DNA from: Parietaria judaica
Taxonomy: Eukaryota > Streptophyta > Magnoliopsida > Rosales > Urticaceae
Assembly: GCA_954871525.1 (NCBI GenBank)
Contig: OX940871.1
Coordinates: 22,914,586 to 22,978,585 of the forward strand
Reading direction: 5' to 3'
Length of the DNA: 64,000 bases
Shown in pieces: positions 36,468 to 47,477 of this stretch. The translations under genes were made by a program, and so were the position numbers. Position 1 is the first letter of the stretch. Each line of letters begins with the position of its first letter. The notes beneath the pieces were generated by a model. It ran no database searches. It saw nothing but the letters and a program-made list of their open reading frames with translations, and was not told the DNA's origin.

Positions 36468-37297
36468 TAGGGCTGAAACCAGAACCGGGAACCGGGAATT
36501 TGACTATTTTTTGTCCTTCTCCCGGAAAAAACGGGACACAGTTTTCTGTCCCGGTTTTGGTTTTGGTTCTGAAAAGTCCTTGTTTTTTTTTAAATCAGAA
36601 CCGGGACCGGGACACCGATTAAAATCCCGATTTTTTTATGACAAAAATTCGGGACAAAAACCGGGACAAATCCGGGACAAAATCCAAGATAGAAACATGA
36701 AAATTACCAAATCCGAGTAAATCCAAAATGTAAAATACCAAATCCAAGTAAATCCAAAACGTAAAATACCAAATCCGAGTACAAAAGCAAATTACAAAAT
36801 AAACAAATGCAAGATCTGAGTTCACGTCGTGAACTTCACAATACTAAATTCAAATCTCAGTGCAAAAAACCGAGTCTAAAATGCTAAATAGTAAATACCG
36901 AGTACAAACAAATTATTTTTTATAACAAAACGACATATAAGAAATGACGTGTTAAATAAAATACCGTGTAATGGCTGAAAAATAAATGACATGTTAAAAT
37001 AATGGGCTGAAAAAATAAAATAAGAGATTAAGAACATAATAGTAAACGACTTAAAAGAAATGACATGCTAAAAAATGACAAATTTATAACAAAACGACAT
37101 AAAACCGGAACCAGGAGAAGAAAACCGAGAATTTCATATTTTGAATTGGTTTTGGTTTTGGTTTCTTAAACCGGAACCGGGACGTCCCTTTTTAGGTTAT
37201 ACTGAAAAGAAAAAATTGATTTTTTGTCAAAAACGGTTCGGTACCGGGACCAGAACCGGGACAAAACCGGGAACCGAGTACAAAATTTTCACCCTTA
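36468..37297. mobile_element. Non-autonomous hAT-type element (830 bp)
   Basis: Termini TAGGGCTGAAA and TTTCACCCTTA, with an exact 8-bp duplication CGACGGAG (36460-36467 and 37298-37305). The related array copy at about 13908-13915 has the site once (GACAGAGTAA), an empty site. Subterminal regions are rich in ACCGGGAC-type motifs. It carries no transposase. Confidence 0.87.
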
Positions 37298-37601
37298 CGA
37301 CGGAGTAATAAGACAAGCTCTTCCAACAATGAAAAGTCATATATTTCCATATCAACTTAAAAATAATATACGATTTAAGTGAGAAAATCGGATCAAGATT
37401 ATTAGAAATTTCAAATATCATATACTTTCCATTCATAATAATCCAAATTATAAGAAAGCCAAAATGGATATGAACTAGCATGATTAATTCGAGTGTGATA
37501 TCATAATAAGACTTTTTAGTAAGTCTTCTTAGATTACAAAATTACAGTCCATTAAAGCATCCTAATGTAATGGCCCCATATAGTTTTGAACATGCTTATA
37601 T

Positions 37602-38694
37602 TAGAGGTGTCAAGTGGGCCGGGGTGGGCCGGCCCGGCCCAAAACCCGTTAAGCCTGTATGTTAAACGGGTCGGGGCTGGTTTTGGAAAAGCTATCAAGG
37701 CCTAACCCGTCTCATGAACCCGAACCCACAATGTCACGGGGTGAGGCGGGGCGGGGTTCTTATGAGTCGAACTTAGTGGGCTTTTTCGAGTCAAATTTAG
37801 TGGGCTTTTACGAGTCGGATTTAGTGGGCTTTTACAGGTCGGATTTAGTGGGCTTTTACGAGTCAAATAATGAAATTGATTAGTAAGTTATGAAATTGAT
37901 TAGCGAATTATAACTTGAAAGTTTAAAATTAATGAACGTTGAATCGATTCGTGAATTTCAAGATGTAGAGGTTAAATAGTGAACATGATAGTGATAATTG
38001 AATGATAATAAGTGATCTTGAAATAAATTATTGGAATATAAAATTAGAATAGTGATTCATGAACGTGGCCACTAATCATAAATTGTAAGTTGAAACTAGT
38101 GAATTAAGAATATGCTTTATACATGAAAATAATCAATGTTGTACTTGATTAACTCATTCTCAAACTAAAATTAAAATCAAATAATGCAAATCGACTAGTG
38201 AAATTTTCGATTAGTTAAAATTTAATTAAAAAATTTATGAGCTACATTACGTAGAATATATATACAAAATAAATTAATAGATCATGTAATATAAAGATAG
38301 TTTTTAATTTCTATAACAATAAAATATTTAGATTAATTTTTTTATAATATCTTTATAAGTATAATTATTACAACTTAATAGTTTTATAATTTAAAAATAT
38401 GGTTTATGTGGGCTTTTAAACGGGACGGGACGAGTTGGCCACGGGGCGGGTTTATGTGGGCTTCGGGGCGGGGCAAGGCGGGCTTTTGAACGGGGCGGGG
38501 CGGGGCGGGTGGGCTTTTTGGGCGGGGCGAGGCGGGTTCGGGGCGGGCCTAAGAAAGCATAAGCCAGCCTGACTCTTTTGATAGGGGCGGGCCTAGCCCG
38601 GCCAAAAAAAAAAGGGACGGGGTGGGGCGAACCCGCTTTTTTTACGAGTCGGGGCGGGTGGCCTTAGGCCGGGCCAGCCCACTTGACACCTCTA
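37602..38694. mobile_element. Non-autonomous hAT element (1.09 kb)
   Basis: Termini TAGAGGTGTCAAGTGGGC and its complement GCCCACTTGACACCTCTA, flanked by an exact 8-bp duplication GCTTATAT (37594-37601 and 38695-38702). Ends are very GC-rich (GGGCGGGG runs) and the core is AT-rich. Contains repeated TTAGTGGGCTTTTACGAGTC units near 37765-37862. No transposase. Confidence 0.92.
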
Positions 38695-38702
38695 GCTTAT
38701 AT

Positions 38703-39166
38703 ATAGTAAAAAAAAAAAAAAAAAAAAAAAAACTTGAAATTATATTGATTAATATTAACATTTTTTTTCTCTTTTTTTGAATGAGATGTTATTATTGGCC
38801 AAGTTTACAATATGTAAATAGACCAACATAGGTTTGATAGAGGGGTATTCAGTAGAATAAGTTCCGTTATTATTAACTTATTTGGGAAGAACAAAGAGAA
38901 TATTAAATAAAATAGGCAGCATTGCTAATTTCTAAATATAGTACTTTTTATGCTTAAAAAAATGGATTCATAGGTAAGGATAGATGAAGTTGATTGATCG
39001 TAATAATTTAAACGTGCCACCTAATGGCTGGATATAGGACCGGTCATGAGCTCGAGCGACCGTACTCGAAGGTCCTTTTATATATATATATATAAATATA
39101 TATATATATATTTATATAAAGAGCTTCAAATAGAAAAAATGATATTAACTTTAAATTATTTTTAAC
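38703..39166. other. Array-unit remainder before the solo LTR
   Basis: Resembles 14200-14470 (GGGAAGAACAAAGAGA, then GGACCGGTC and GAGCTCGA). Contains a poly-A run and a TA run. No gene. Confidence 0.6.
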
Positions 39167-39171
39167 ACTAG

Positions 39172-39667
39172 TGTTACGGGTAAAAACGGGATTGATTTTT
39201 ACAAATAAATTAATTAAACGGAAATTATCTCAATAATTCCAGTTAATTAATTTATTAATTTGATTAGTCTTTTAATTAAGATTATGAATTAATTAAATCC
39301 ATTTTGAAACCCAAAACTCCCCCCGGAGGCCCGTTTTCGAAAAACAAAGTGTCCCGGTGTTCGTAAAAATATAAAAACACCTAAAAACGACATAAAATTT
39401 ATAAAAAATGGACACGGGACGGGCCCGGAAGCAAAAAGAGACCGGAAGGCATTCGGTGGGACCCACGAAGTCAGCAGCCTCCAGGATCACGCCACGTGGC
39501 GAGCTCAGAGGCTGCCTCCGAGATCACGCCATCACTCCCACAACTGGGCCATCCGAGACCCATCCAAATATCAACAGAAGCCCGCCACGTCACCAACGAC
39601 ATTGGACCAGGCCCAAAATCCTCAACTTGAGCCTCAACAGTGTTTGATCCAAAATACGGCATCAACA
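39172..39667 (+). mobile_element. Short solo LTR related to the Tat element LTR
   Basis: 496 bp from TGTTACGGG to CATCAACA, with an exact 5-bp duplication ACTAG (39167-39171 and 39668-39672). Shares with the large element's LTR (opposite orientation) the GAGGCCCGTTTTCGAAAAAC block, the CCACGTGGCG type motif and the terminal TGTTTGATCCAAAA block. Confidence 0.88.
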
Positions 39668-39672
39668 ACTAG

Positions 39673-40233
39673 TATTTAATTTAAATTTTTACTAAAAATT
39701 TAAGCCTATTTGACTTCGGTTCAGATATTGTCCTCGATGAAAATATTATCGACTTAAATATATGCCAGCTGCCACTTATGAGTTTACAATGAATTTTTGT
39801 TACACATTTAAATTCAAAAAAATACATAAAACTTGAAAGAGACACTCTTGATGCAACTGAAAGTCGATTATGTCAGCAAAATATATTAAAAGTTTGACCA
39901 CTCATCAAATTAGGAGTCTACATTTATTGATTGCCTTAAAAATATAATAAACAAGGCGAAAGAAAATAAACGAAGTAGAAACTTTATGAGTTTAAAATAG
40001 ATTGGCGTTTTCAATAGACTGCGTGACCACAAGATAAAAAAGATTGATCTTCTTGTTCATCATTATAATATTAGTGTTTTATAGTCTTCAGCCAAAGTTT
40101 TGTAAAAATATAAACTTGATATTTAAATTCGACCTATAAATCGATTAACTATTAAGAATTACAAAAACGCTATAATATATCGTTAAATATTAAATATCTA
40201 CACCCTGAGTTCGAACCTCTGACCCATTCTTCC

Positions 40234-40276
<43 letters not shown>

Positions 40277-40347
40277 TTTAGTCTATGTCATTTATTATCT
40301 TATTTTTTGAAAGTTTTAGACCATTGCTTTTACTCATATATTATTTA
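39673..40347. other. AT-rich intergenic DNA
   Basis: No gene. A (TA)n run lies at about 40237-40274. Confidence 0.5.
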
Positions 40348-40815
40348 GGATTAATGACGGTAAAATTATCCAAAATTTGGTCAAAGAACCCCTCGTGTAT
40401 CAAAAGTTTAAAAGTGATCGCAAAAATACCTAATATCGCATTTGGAGAGTTGACCACTCCATTCATGCAACGCTGTTAACTTACCTGTCAACTATGGCCA
40501 CGTGGACAAATATGAGATGCTGACACAAAAAATTTCGGCACGTGGATGAGCCCACATCAGCCTCGTTTATGATAAATCAAGGAATTAAACCCCTAATTAA
40601 TACTATTTAATACAACTAATTAAACCGCTAATGATTACACTTAACAAAACAGGTTTGTCCACGTGGCCAGAGTTGACGGGTAAGTTAACGATGTTACGAG
40701 AATGAAGTGGTCAACTCTCCAAATGTGACTTCGGGTATTTTTGCCACCAGTTTTAAACTTTAGATACACAAAAGGTTCTTTAACCAAACTTTAGATATTT
40801 TTGCCGTCATTAGCC
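40348..40815. mobile_element. MITE family B, copy 2
   Basis: Inverted termini ATTAATGACGG and CCGTCATTAG. Its body aligns with 15233-15637, with the same internal CCACGTGGCCAGAGTT and AATTAATACTATTTAAT blocks. Non-coding. Confidence 0.8.
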
Positions 40816-41457
40816 CTAATATTTTAATGCATGTGTATATATATCAGATATCTTTCAAAAGTTCTTTTGAAAAAAAATAACAATAACAGACAAACAATAT
40901 TCTAATCAATTTAATTTCGTAACTTCTTTAATAGATTTTTAACTAAAAGTATATATTCTATATTTAACTTTTAATTTTTTTTTTCATATAGTAACTTAAT
41001 CCCCCTAAGTATCGTAAATAGTAATTTATTGTAAATTTTTATTGGTTTTCTTATCTTTCAATATTATGAGTGATTCATTCGTCCTTCAAAAAAAATATTG
41101 TTGAATCTCTCGTGTAAATTTTATAACGTTCTTAACTAAAAAGAAGCCCCATATTCATTCATCTTGATTGTAATGTTCACAGCTTTGTCTTTTCCAAGAG
41201 AGATTTTTAAATTTCTTTTTAAATAGTAATTTTATTACTATCACTTATTCTAAGTCAAATCACAATATTTTTCATCGGTGTTGAATCTTATTAACATGGT
41301 TTCAAAGTCTAATAAGTAGTAGTTTTATTATACTTTGATACCATAGGTATCATGACGTAATGAAAGGTAATAAAATAATAAAAAAATAAAGTTAATTATT
41401 ATATTAACAATGTTAACCTCTTTTTATTTTAATTTTTTTCCGTAGGATTTTTTAATA
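40816..41457. other. AT-rich intergenic DNA
   Basis: No gene or clear repeat is seen. Ends with the MULE target site TTTTAATA (41450-41457). Confidence 0.5.
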
Positions 41458-41627
41458 GGGAAACTTCAGTTTGTATTCCCGGTTTAGCATGTGTTTGCGG
41501 AAAAATACCCGAGTTAATGGTATTACATGAATATGCCCGAAACCCCCCACTTGAGTTAAATTAACCAAAGCTGGAAAAAAAAATTAAAAAACATGAACAT
41601 AATTTGTTCCCAACCCTCCCTCCAGCT
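41458..41627 (+). repeat. Left terminal inverted repeat of the MULE
   Basis: Reverse complement of the right end with only a few differences (for example GTTAATGGTATTACATG against GTTAATGATATTACAAG). Confidence 0.93.
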
Positions 41628-42310
41628 CCCGACCCTCCCCTTGGCTTAGGGTTTCACGACATTGTCGCCTCTTCTCACTTCCCCACGCTCTGCACGACGA
41701 CGAAGCCAGCTCCCGACCCTCCCCTTGGCTTAGCCGACCTCTGCACGACGACGACCTCTCTCAGTTCTCTCTTCCTCTCAGCCCAAGAGGCCGACGACCC
41801 ATCGACTGAGAGCCCGAGTCCTCTCTTTGGTTCTCTCTTTCCCGCGTGACCCACGACGGAGCCCTCACCTCGCCTTGCCTTCGACGTCCACCATCTCGCC
41901 CTCGCCTTTGACGCCAGCCGACGAAACCCCCCTCGCCGCCCTTCTCTCTGCACGACGAAACCCAGTCGACCAAAAACCCCTCTGCAAATCTCAGGTTTCG
42001 ATCATAGGTTTTGGGATTTTGTTTTTGTTTATTATGCACACGATATGCTCGATGAAATGTCCAGGCACTTTGTAACCTTTGTTTGATTATGGCACGATTA
42101 GGGCCCGATTTAGGGTTTTTGTTTATGCACACAATATGTTCGATGAAATGCTTGATTAAGGCAGGTTTTGGCTTGGGTTTGATTATGGCACGATTAGGAG
42201 CTGATTTAGTGTTTTTTAGTGCTTGATTAGGTCTTTTTTAGGGCTGTTTTGTTTAGGGTTTATGGCGTTTTGGATTAGGACCTGATTATTGATGTTAACT
42301 TTGTTTAGGA
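41628..42310 (+). other. 5' leader region of the DUF1985-type gene
   Basis: CT-rich, likely untranslated first exon with repeats of CTCTGCACGACGACG. A donor-like CTCAG|GTTTCG lies near 41994 and an acceptor TTTAG lies two bases before the ATG at 42311. ORFs in it mirror those at the other subterminal end and are not supported. Confidence 0.45.
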
Positions 42311-44336
42311 ATGGCATACATTGCACCGGAAAAGGATTGGAGATCAGCCCAAGTGTGGTACCCGTCTGCAAAACGAGTGGCGGAAATCGTGCACACCTTG
42401 ATGGCACACGATGCTATGAACCATGAGGTTGAGCGGCGATTCAGTTACCTATTTGAGACGTTTGACCCCCCTTCTCCGATGGGCTTGATCCATCAGATTC
42501 TGCTTCGTCGAGTTCCGAGCCAAGGAGCCTCGGACGAGCTATGGTTTAACTTTTGCGGCGTGGTTCGTAAGTTTGGGCACCGGGAATTTTGTTCCATAAC
42601 CGGTCTTAGATTCGACCCGGATGTTCCAGACGCGACTACGAAACCAGGCAGAGGTGGCTCAAGGCTTGAAAGACGGTCGTGGAATGAGCTTTTCCACGAT
42701 TTCATGGCGGAAAATCTTCCCCCGCCTCTAAGATTCAAGTGCGGCTTGTTTCTATTGATGGAGGGGGTGTTACTTGGCGTGGATGGCCAAACTGTCTACC
42801 CGCCCACATATTATATTATTCGTCATCATGAGGATTATTTGGCTAAACCCTGGGGTAACATCGGGTGGAACCAACTTCTGAGTTTTGTTCGGAATTTCGA
42901 TTGGAAGGCTAAATTAAAAAAAAGTATTAGATACCAGTTATCCGCAGTACACTTTCCACGCATTTCACCGACCACTATTACATTGGGCGCTGAGTATCTT
43001 TCCGGATATAAACGAGTTCAAGACGGCGAAATCATTCTTCAAGTCTCGCAATGTACGCTTTTTCAGTTTTGAACTGTTTGTTTTAACGTATTAATTTTTA
43101 TGTTATTTCATACATTGTTTTGCTTGTAGATCCAAGTACTTGATTTTGTGGAAGTTGAAAGAGACATCCGTGAAGAACCCGAGAACCGAAAGGAACCCGA
43201 GAACCCCAAAGAACCCGAGAACCCACAAGAACCCGAAGTTCCCGTTCCTAATTTGAAGGACCAGCTCGATGAACAAGCAAAGAAGATCGATGAACAAGAG
43301 AAGAAGATCGACGAACAAGCAAAGAAAATTGTAGAAATGGTATACTATCATTAGCTTTTTTATCATTTTTTAACAGTTTTTAAGATTTGATTAAAAACTA
43401 TTTATGTTAGTGCTAAAACTGTTTATGTTAGGGCATTAAGTGTTTATGTCAGAAACTATTTTAGGGTAAAAACTATTTATGTTAGGGTACAAACTATTTA
43501 TGTTAGGGTTAAAACTGTTTATGTTAGGGTACAAAGTGTTTATGTTAGGGTTAAAACTGTTTATGTTTGGGCTAAAACTGTTTATGTTAGGGTAAAAAGT
43601 GTTTCTGTTATGGCTAAAACTGTTTATGTTAGGGAAAAAACTATTTATGTTAGGTCTAAAGCTGTTTTTGTTAGGGTACAAAGTGTTTATGTTAGGGTTA
43701 AAACTGTTTATGTTTGGGCTAAAAATGTTTATGTTAAGGCATATTCTAACATAATTTTTTTAACAATACGTACAGGAAAGCATTCTACTAGAGTTTCGTG
43801 AGACTGTTCGTTCATTGATGTCTGAAAAACAGCAACAAACTTGCATCAATTTGGGGAGCCCGATTGGTGTGACCCGAAAGAGGGATTCCGGTGAGAGGAC
43901 GGTTACTCAAGAAGATTTTCCATCCATGAAAAAGGCCACCCCAGTTGCAAAAAGCCTGGAACCTTTGTTTGCGGCGCTTGATGACGAATTGCCTACCCAA
44001 ATACCGGGTTTTGACCTTGGTATCGCTTCCCTTTTCCCGGGAAAGAGAGAAAGAAAGCCGAGTAATATGTTGGAGGGTTACACAAACCCTGATACGGAGG
44101 AGCTGAAGCAGCGCACAAAGGTGGCCGTACCAAAACTCACGAAGGGGAAGGCGAAGGCGAAGAAGGATGACCCGGTTCAAATAGATAAAGCGGATCCGCG
44201 TTGGATTAAATTTAAAAAATGGATGAACACTAGGGCGAAGAAGAATAAGGTGGACGTGATGCTGCTTACAAACTTCCGAGGTGACCAGAAATGGTTTCAA
44301 GAGTTGCTTTCACCTCTTTCGTGGCTGGATACAATG
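42311..44336 (+). CDS. DUF1985-type MULE-borne gene, truncated before the protease domain
   Basis: Exons 42311-43052, 43137-43339 and 43776-44336 join in frame to 502 codons. Exon 1 (MAYIAPEKDW...) contains the DUF1985-like domain (HQILLRRVPSQ, FCSITGLRF, then FKCGLFLLMEGVLLG). Exon 2 encodes a Pro/Glu-rich stretch and a Lys/Glu coiled segment (EQAKKIDEQEKKIDEQ). Exon 3 is basic (KGKAKAKKDD) and ends KWFQELLSPLSWLDTM, which in related proteins stands just ahead of the Ulp1-like cysteine protease. No protease exon follows: the donor at 44337 leads into 21-bp repeats and then the 3' end of the opposite gene. Read-through would add repeats of a VYVRAKT heptad. The role is unknown in the family. 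Confidence 0.8.
43400..43745 (+). repeat. 21-bp minisatellite in intron 2 of the DUF1985-type gene
   Basis: About sixteen degenerate units of the form ACTGTTTATGTTAGGGYWAAA, all in the plus orientation, filling most of the intron 43340-43775. Confidence 0.93.
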
Positions 44337-44363
44337 GTAAGATTTTTGGTTAAATTCGTGACT

Positions 44364-44474
44364 GTTTATGTTAGGGCAGAAACGGTTTATGTTCAAGCTA
44401 AAATTATTTATGTTAGGGCAAAAACTGTTTATGTTCAAGCTAAAATTATTTATGTTAGGGCAAAAACTGTTCAA
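44364..44474 (+). repeat. 21-bp minisatellite at the junction of the two MULE genes
   Basis: About five units, alternating TTTATGTTAGGGCAAAAACT with the variant TTTATGTTCAAGCTAAAATT. The block runs directly into the last transposase exon at GTTCAAGC. Confidence 0.92.
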
Positions 44475-44694
44475 GCCAGTTTGTTGTTTTCCAACAATTT
44501 TTCCCTTGTTTCCACCAAGGTCGTCCTTGTCTTTTCTGCTTTACCCCGCTTCTCGTAGAACCACTTTTGGGTTGTAAACCGCATGTACTCAAGCATGTTT
44601 GTAACGGGATAGCACCTGGCCTCTTTCAAGACATTATTCAAACTTTCTGAATAGTTGCTAGTCATGTAATCATACCTGCCAAGAAAAAACAGTT

Positions 44695-45060
44695 AATGTT
44701 GGGAAAAACTGTTTATATATGGGCAAAAACTATTTATGTTTGGCCATAAACTGTTTATGTTACGGCTAAAAGTGTTTATGTTAGGGCAGAAATTGTTTAT
44801 GTTACGGCTAAAAGTGTTTATGTTAAGGCAGAAAGTATTTATGTTAGGGCAGAAACTGTTTATGTTACGGCTAAAAGTGTTTATGTTAAGGCAGAAACTG
44901 TTTATGTTAGGGCAGAAATTGTTTATGTTACGGTTAAAACTGTTTATGTTAAGGCAAAAATTGTTTATGTTAGGGCAGAAACTATTTATGTTACGGTTAA
45001 AAGTGTTTATGTTAAGCCAAAAACTGTTTATGTTTGTGCTGAAACTGTTATTTTATGAGA
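44695..45060 (+). repeat. 21-bp minisatellite in the last intron of the transposase gene
   Basis: About seventeen units of TTTATGTTAGGGCAGAAACTG and TTTATGTTACGGCTAAAAGTG types, in the same plus orientation as in the other gene's introns although this gene is on the minus strand. Confidence 0.93.
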
Positions 45061-45849
45061 AAAAAGTGTTTACCTTGTACCACCAAAGTTGGCTCGACTC
45101 CATCTCTCAGGCCCCAACTCTATCATGTATTTGTGTACATCAGGAAACGAGATCTGAAGTATACTCATGTGATGGTTATACTCTCGAAGAGTGTAAGCGT
45201 AGGCAGCACAGTACACAAGATTGGTACTGTCTTCACTTTTGAACTGGAATTTTATGTTTCTTTTGACATGTGCATAGCAGTGACCATGATATGCCTCCGG
45301 GAAAACAGTCTCAATTGCGTATATAAGAGTAGGATGCTTGTCACTGACAAAAACGAGGTCTGCTATCTTCCCAATTACCCCTTTTAACTGCTTCATGAAA
45401 TAAACCCACGATTTCTTATTTTCTTGATCCACTATAGCAAAGGCTAGGGGAAACAATGACTCAGTAGCATCCAGTCCTACCGCAGCCACCAACTGTCCCC
45501 CGTACTTGCTTTTTATGAAAGTGGCATCGACGCAAATTACCGGACGCAGAGATTTGAACCCCCGTATACAAGATCCAATGGAGAAGAAAGCATATTTGAA
45601 ACGTCCCTCTTTGTCGGTCTGAAAATCTGTCAGAGTTCCTTCATTCTTCTGCTTTAACACATGCAACCACTTTGGTAAGTTCGAGTAAGATTCTTCCGGG
45701 GTGCCCATCGCGTAACTAATTGCCTTTTCTTTGCATCGCCACGCCTTGTGATAAGACATGTCCACACCGTAAAGCTTCTTCATGTCATCTTGCAAGTTCC
45801 TAGAGGTTAAAAAGACATTCATTAGTAAATAAAAAACCAAGTAGCAAAG

Positions 45850-46550
45850 CTATTTATGTTTAGGCAAAAAGTGTTTATGTGGATTACTTTTATTTCTGTC
45901 TCGAAAACAAACCCTATGTTATGAAGAACAAAACTGTTTATGTTTAGGAAAAAAGTGTTTATGTGGATTACTTTTATTTCTGTCTGGAAAACAAACCCTA
46001 TGTTATGAAGAACAAAACTGTTTATGTTTGCAAAAAGTGTTTATGTGGATTATTTTTATTTCTGTCTGGAAAACAAACCCTATGTTATGAAGAACAAAGC
46101 TGTTTATGTTTAGGCAAAAAGTGTTTATGTGGATTACTTTTATTTCTGTCTGGAAAACAAACCCTATCTTATGAAGAACAAAGCTGTTTATGTTTAGGCA
46201 AAAAGTGTTTATGTGGATTACTTTTATTTCTGTCTGGAAAACAAACCCTATGTTATGAAGAACAAAGCTGTTTATGTTTAGGCAAAAAGTATTTATGTGG
46301 ATTACTTTTATTTCTGTCTGGAAAACAAACCCTATGTTATGAAGAACAAAACTGTTTATGTTTAGGCAAAAAGTGTTTATGTGGATTACTTTTATTTCTG
46401 TATGGAAAACAAACCCTATGTTATGAAGAACAAAACTGTTTAATTTTAGGCAAAAAGTGTTTATGTGGATTATTTTTATTTCTGTGTGGAAAACAAACCC
46501 TATGTTATGAAGAACAAAACTGTTTATGTTTAGGCAAAAAGTGTTTATGT
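45850..46550 (+). repeat. 84-bp higher-order tandem repeat in the first transposase intron
   Basis: About eight units of 84 bp (exactly four times 21), each containing two TTTATG motifs of the minisatellite, GTGGATTAC, TTTCTGTCTGGAAAACAAAC and CCTATGTTATGAAGAACAAA. It fills the intron 45800-46557. The 219-residue Cys/Leu-rich ORF over it is an artefact. Confidence 0.93.
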
Positions 46551-47477
46551 GTATTACCTTGGAGCATAAATTGCACTACTTTGTGGAGAAAACCGGTCCT
46601 TCATAAGCTGCTCGATCACTGAAGGTGCAGCTTGCCTATGGTTTGACGAACTACAATCGAGACCACATGTGTGTTCTTGAGTAGATGAAACGATCTTGAA
46701 TAACGGCGCCGATTTTTTTATGACTTTTCCTCTCAATTTCCAAGTACAGTTTTGCTCAATGCACTTCACGTACCACACCCACGATGCGGATTTGTGTACA
46801 CGAAAGTCAAACGAATGTTCCATCGCATATTTCTTTACTTTAAACTTCAAATCTTCCAAACTAAGAAAGGTCTTACCCTTATCAAATTCGTATGCTTCAA
46901 TGGACGGTGCATTACAAGGAATAAACGTCTTCGCATCCTCACTACAAAATCTAGGATCAATCCACGACCGTACTTTTGACTTGCTTTGACTCGGTGTGCA
47001 CGTTACCGATTCGAGGTTAACATCATCCACATCTAAATCCACGGCATGGTTTTCTTCTTCTAGAAAACTCTCAAGGCGGTCGGCGGATTACGGAATCTTG
47101 AAATTTGCACTACCACGGGAACTACCAACAACCGGACTCTCCAATTCTTTTTCAACTTCACCACACGCCGTCGGCACGATATCAATGCTTTTAATACCTT
47201 GTTTCACATACAATATATCGGTGCTTAGAAAGACCATCTTCATTATCGTGCACTTCGAAGTCAATGTGACCGGTGGATCTCCGACAATTTTGGATGCTAC
47301 CTCAAACTTCAAATCGTACACCTTTGGATCAATCCCAAGTTCCTTGTACAACAACTCGCAAAACTCTTCGTAAGTTATGTTCTTGTTTGCGCAAAAACAA
47401 TGTCCTTTACCCCGACGGTACCCCCAAGAGGACCCGTCTAGAACCCACTCACCTCCGTATTGCAAATAAACATCCAT

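Larger units (their letters stand above)
44471..47477 (-). pseudogene. MULE transposase (MuDR type), nonsense codon and truncated C terminus
   Basis: Exons on the minus strand: 47477-46558, 45799-45074 and 44675-44471, joining in frame to 617 codons. Exon 1 begins MDVYLQYGGEW (PB1-like N terminus) and carries the MuDR DNA-binding domain (FKVKKYAMEHSFDFRVHKS...C...CTWKLRG), but has an in-frame TAA at 47088-47090. Exon 2 has the catalytic core: VDATFIKSKYGG (Asp), VSDKHP (Asp), CYAHVKRN, and PERWSRANF (Glu). Exon 3 has NYSESLNNVLKEAR and WFYEKRGKAE and then stops. The Cys/His SWIM zinc finger that normally follows is absent. Cuts and rejoins DNA at the inverted ends when intact; this copy looks inactive. 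Confidence 0.9.

Noticed and set aside
43436..43681. ORF with NxNSFxPNI heptads, and the VYVRAKT and MLGQKLF heptad ORFs on the other strand
   Set aside because: Read through the 21-bp minisatellite in introns; 21 bp is divisible by three, so all frames give 7-residue repeats.
43400..45060. Interstitial telomere repeat (TTAGGG motif)
   Set aside because: TTAGGG occurs only as part of the 21-bp unit; the plant telomere unit is TTTAGGG and no direct head-to-tail runs exist.
43400..46550. CRISPR-like array of regularly spaced repeats
   Set aside because: Plant nuclear DNA; units are contiguous minisatellite without unique spacers and no cas genes exist.
45963..46622. 219-residue Cys/Leu-rich repeat protein
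   Set aside because: Product of the 84-bp tandem repeat in an intron of the transposase gene.
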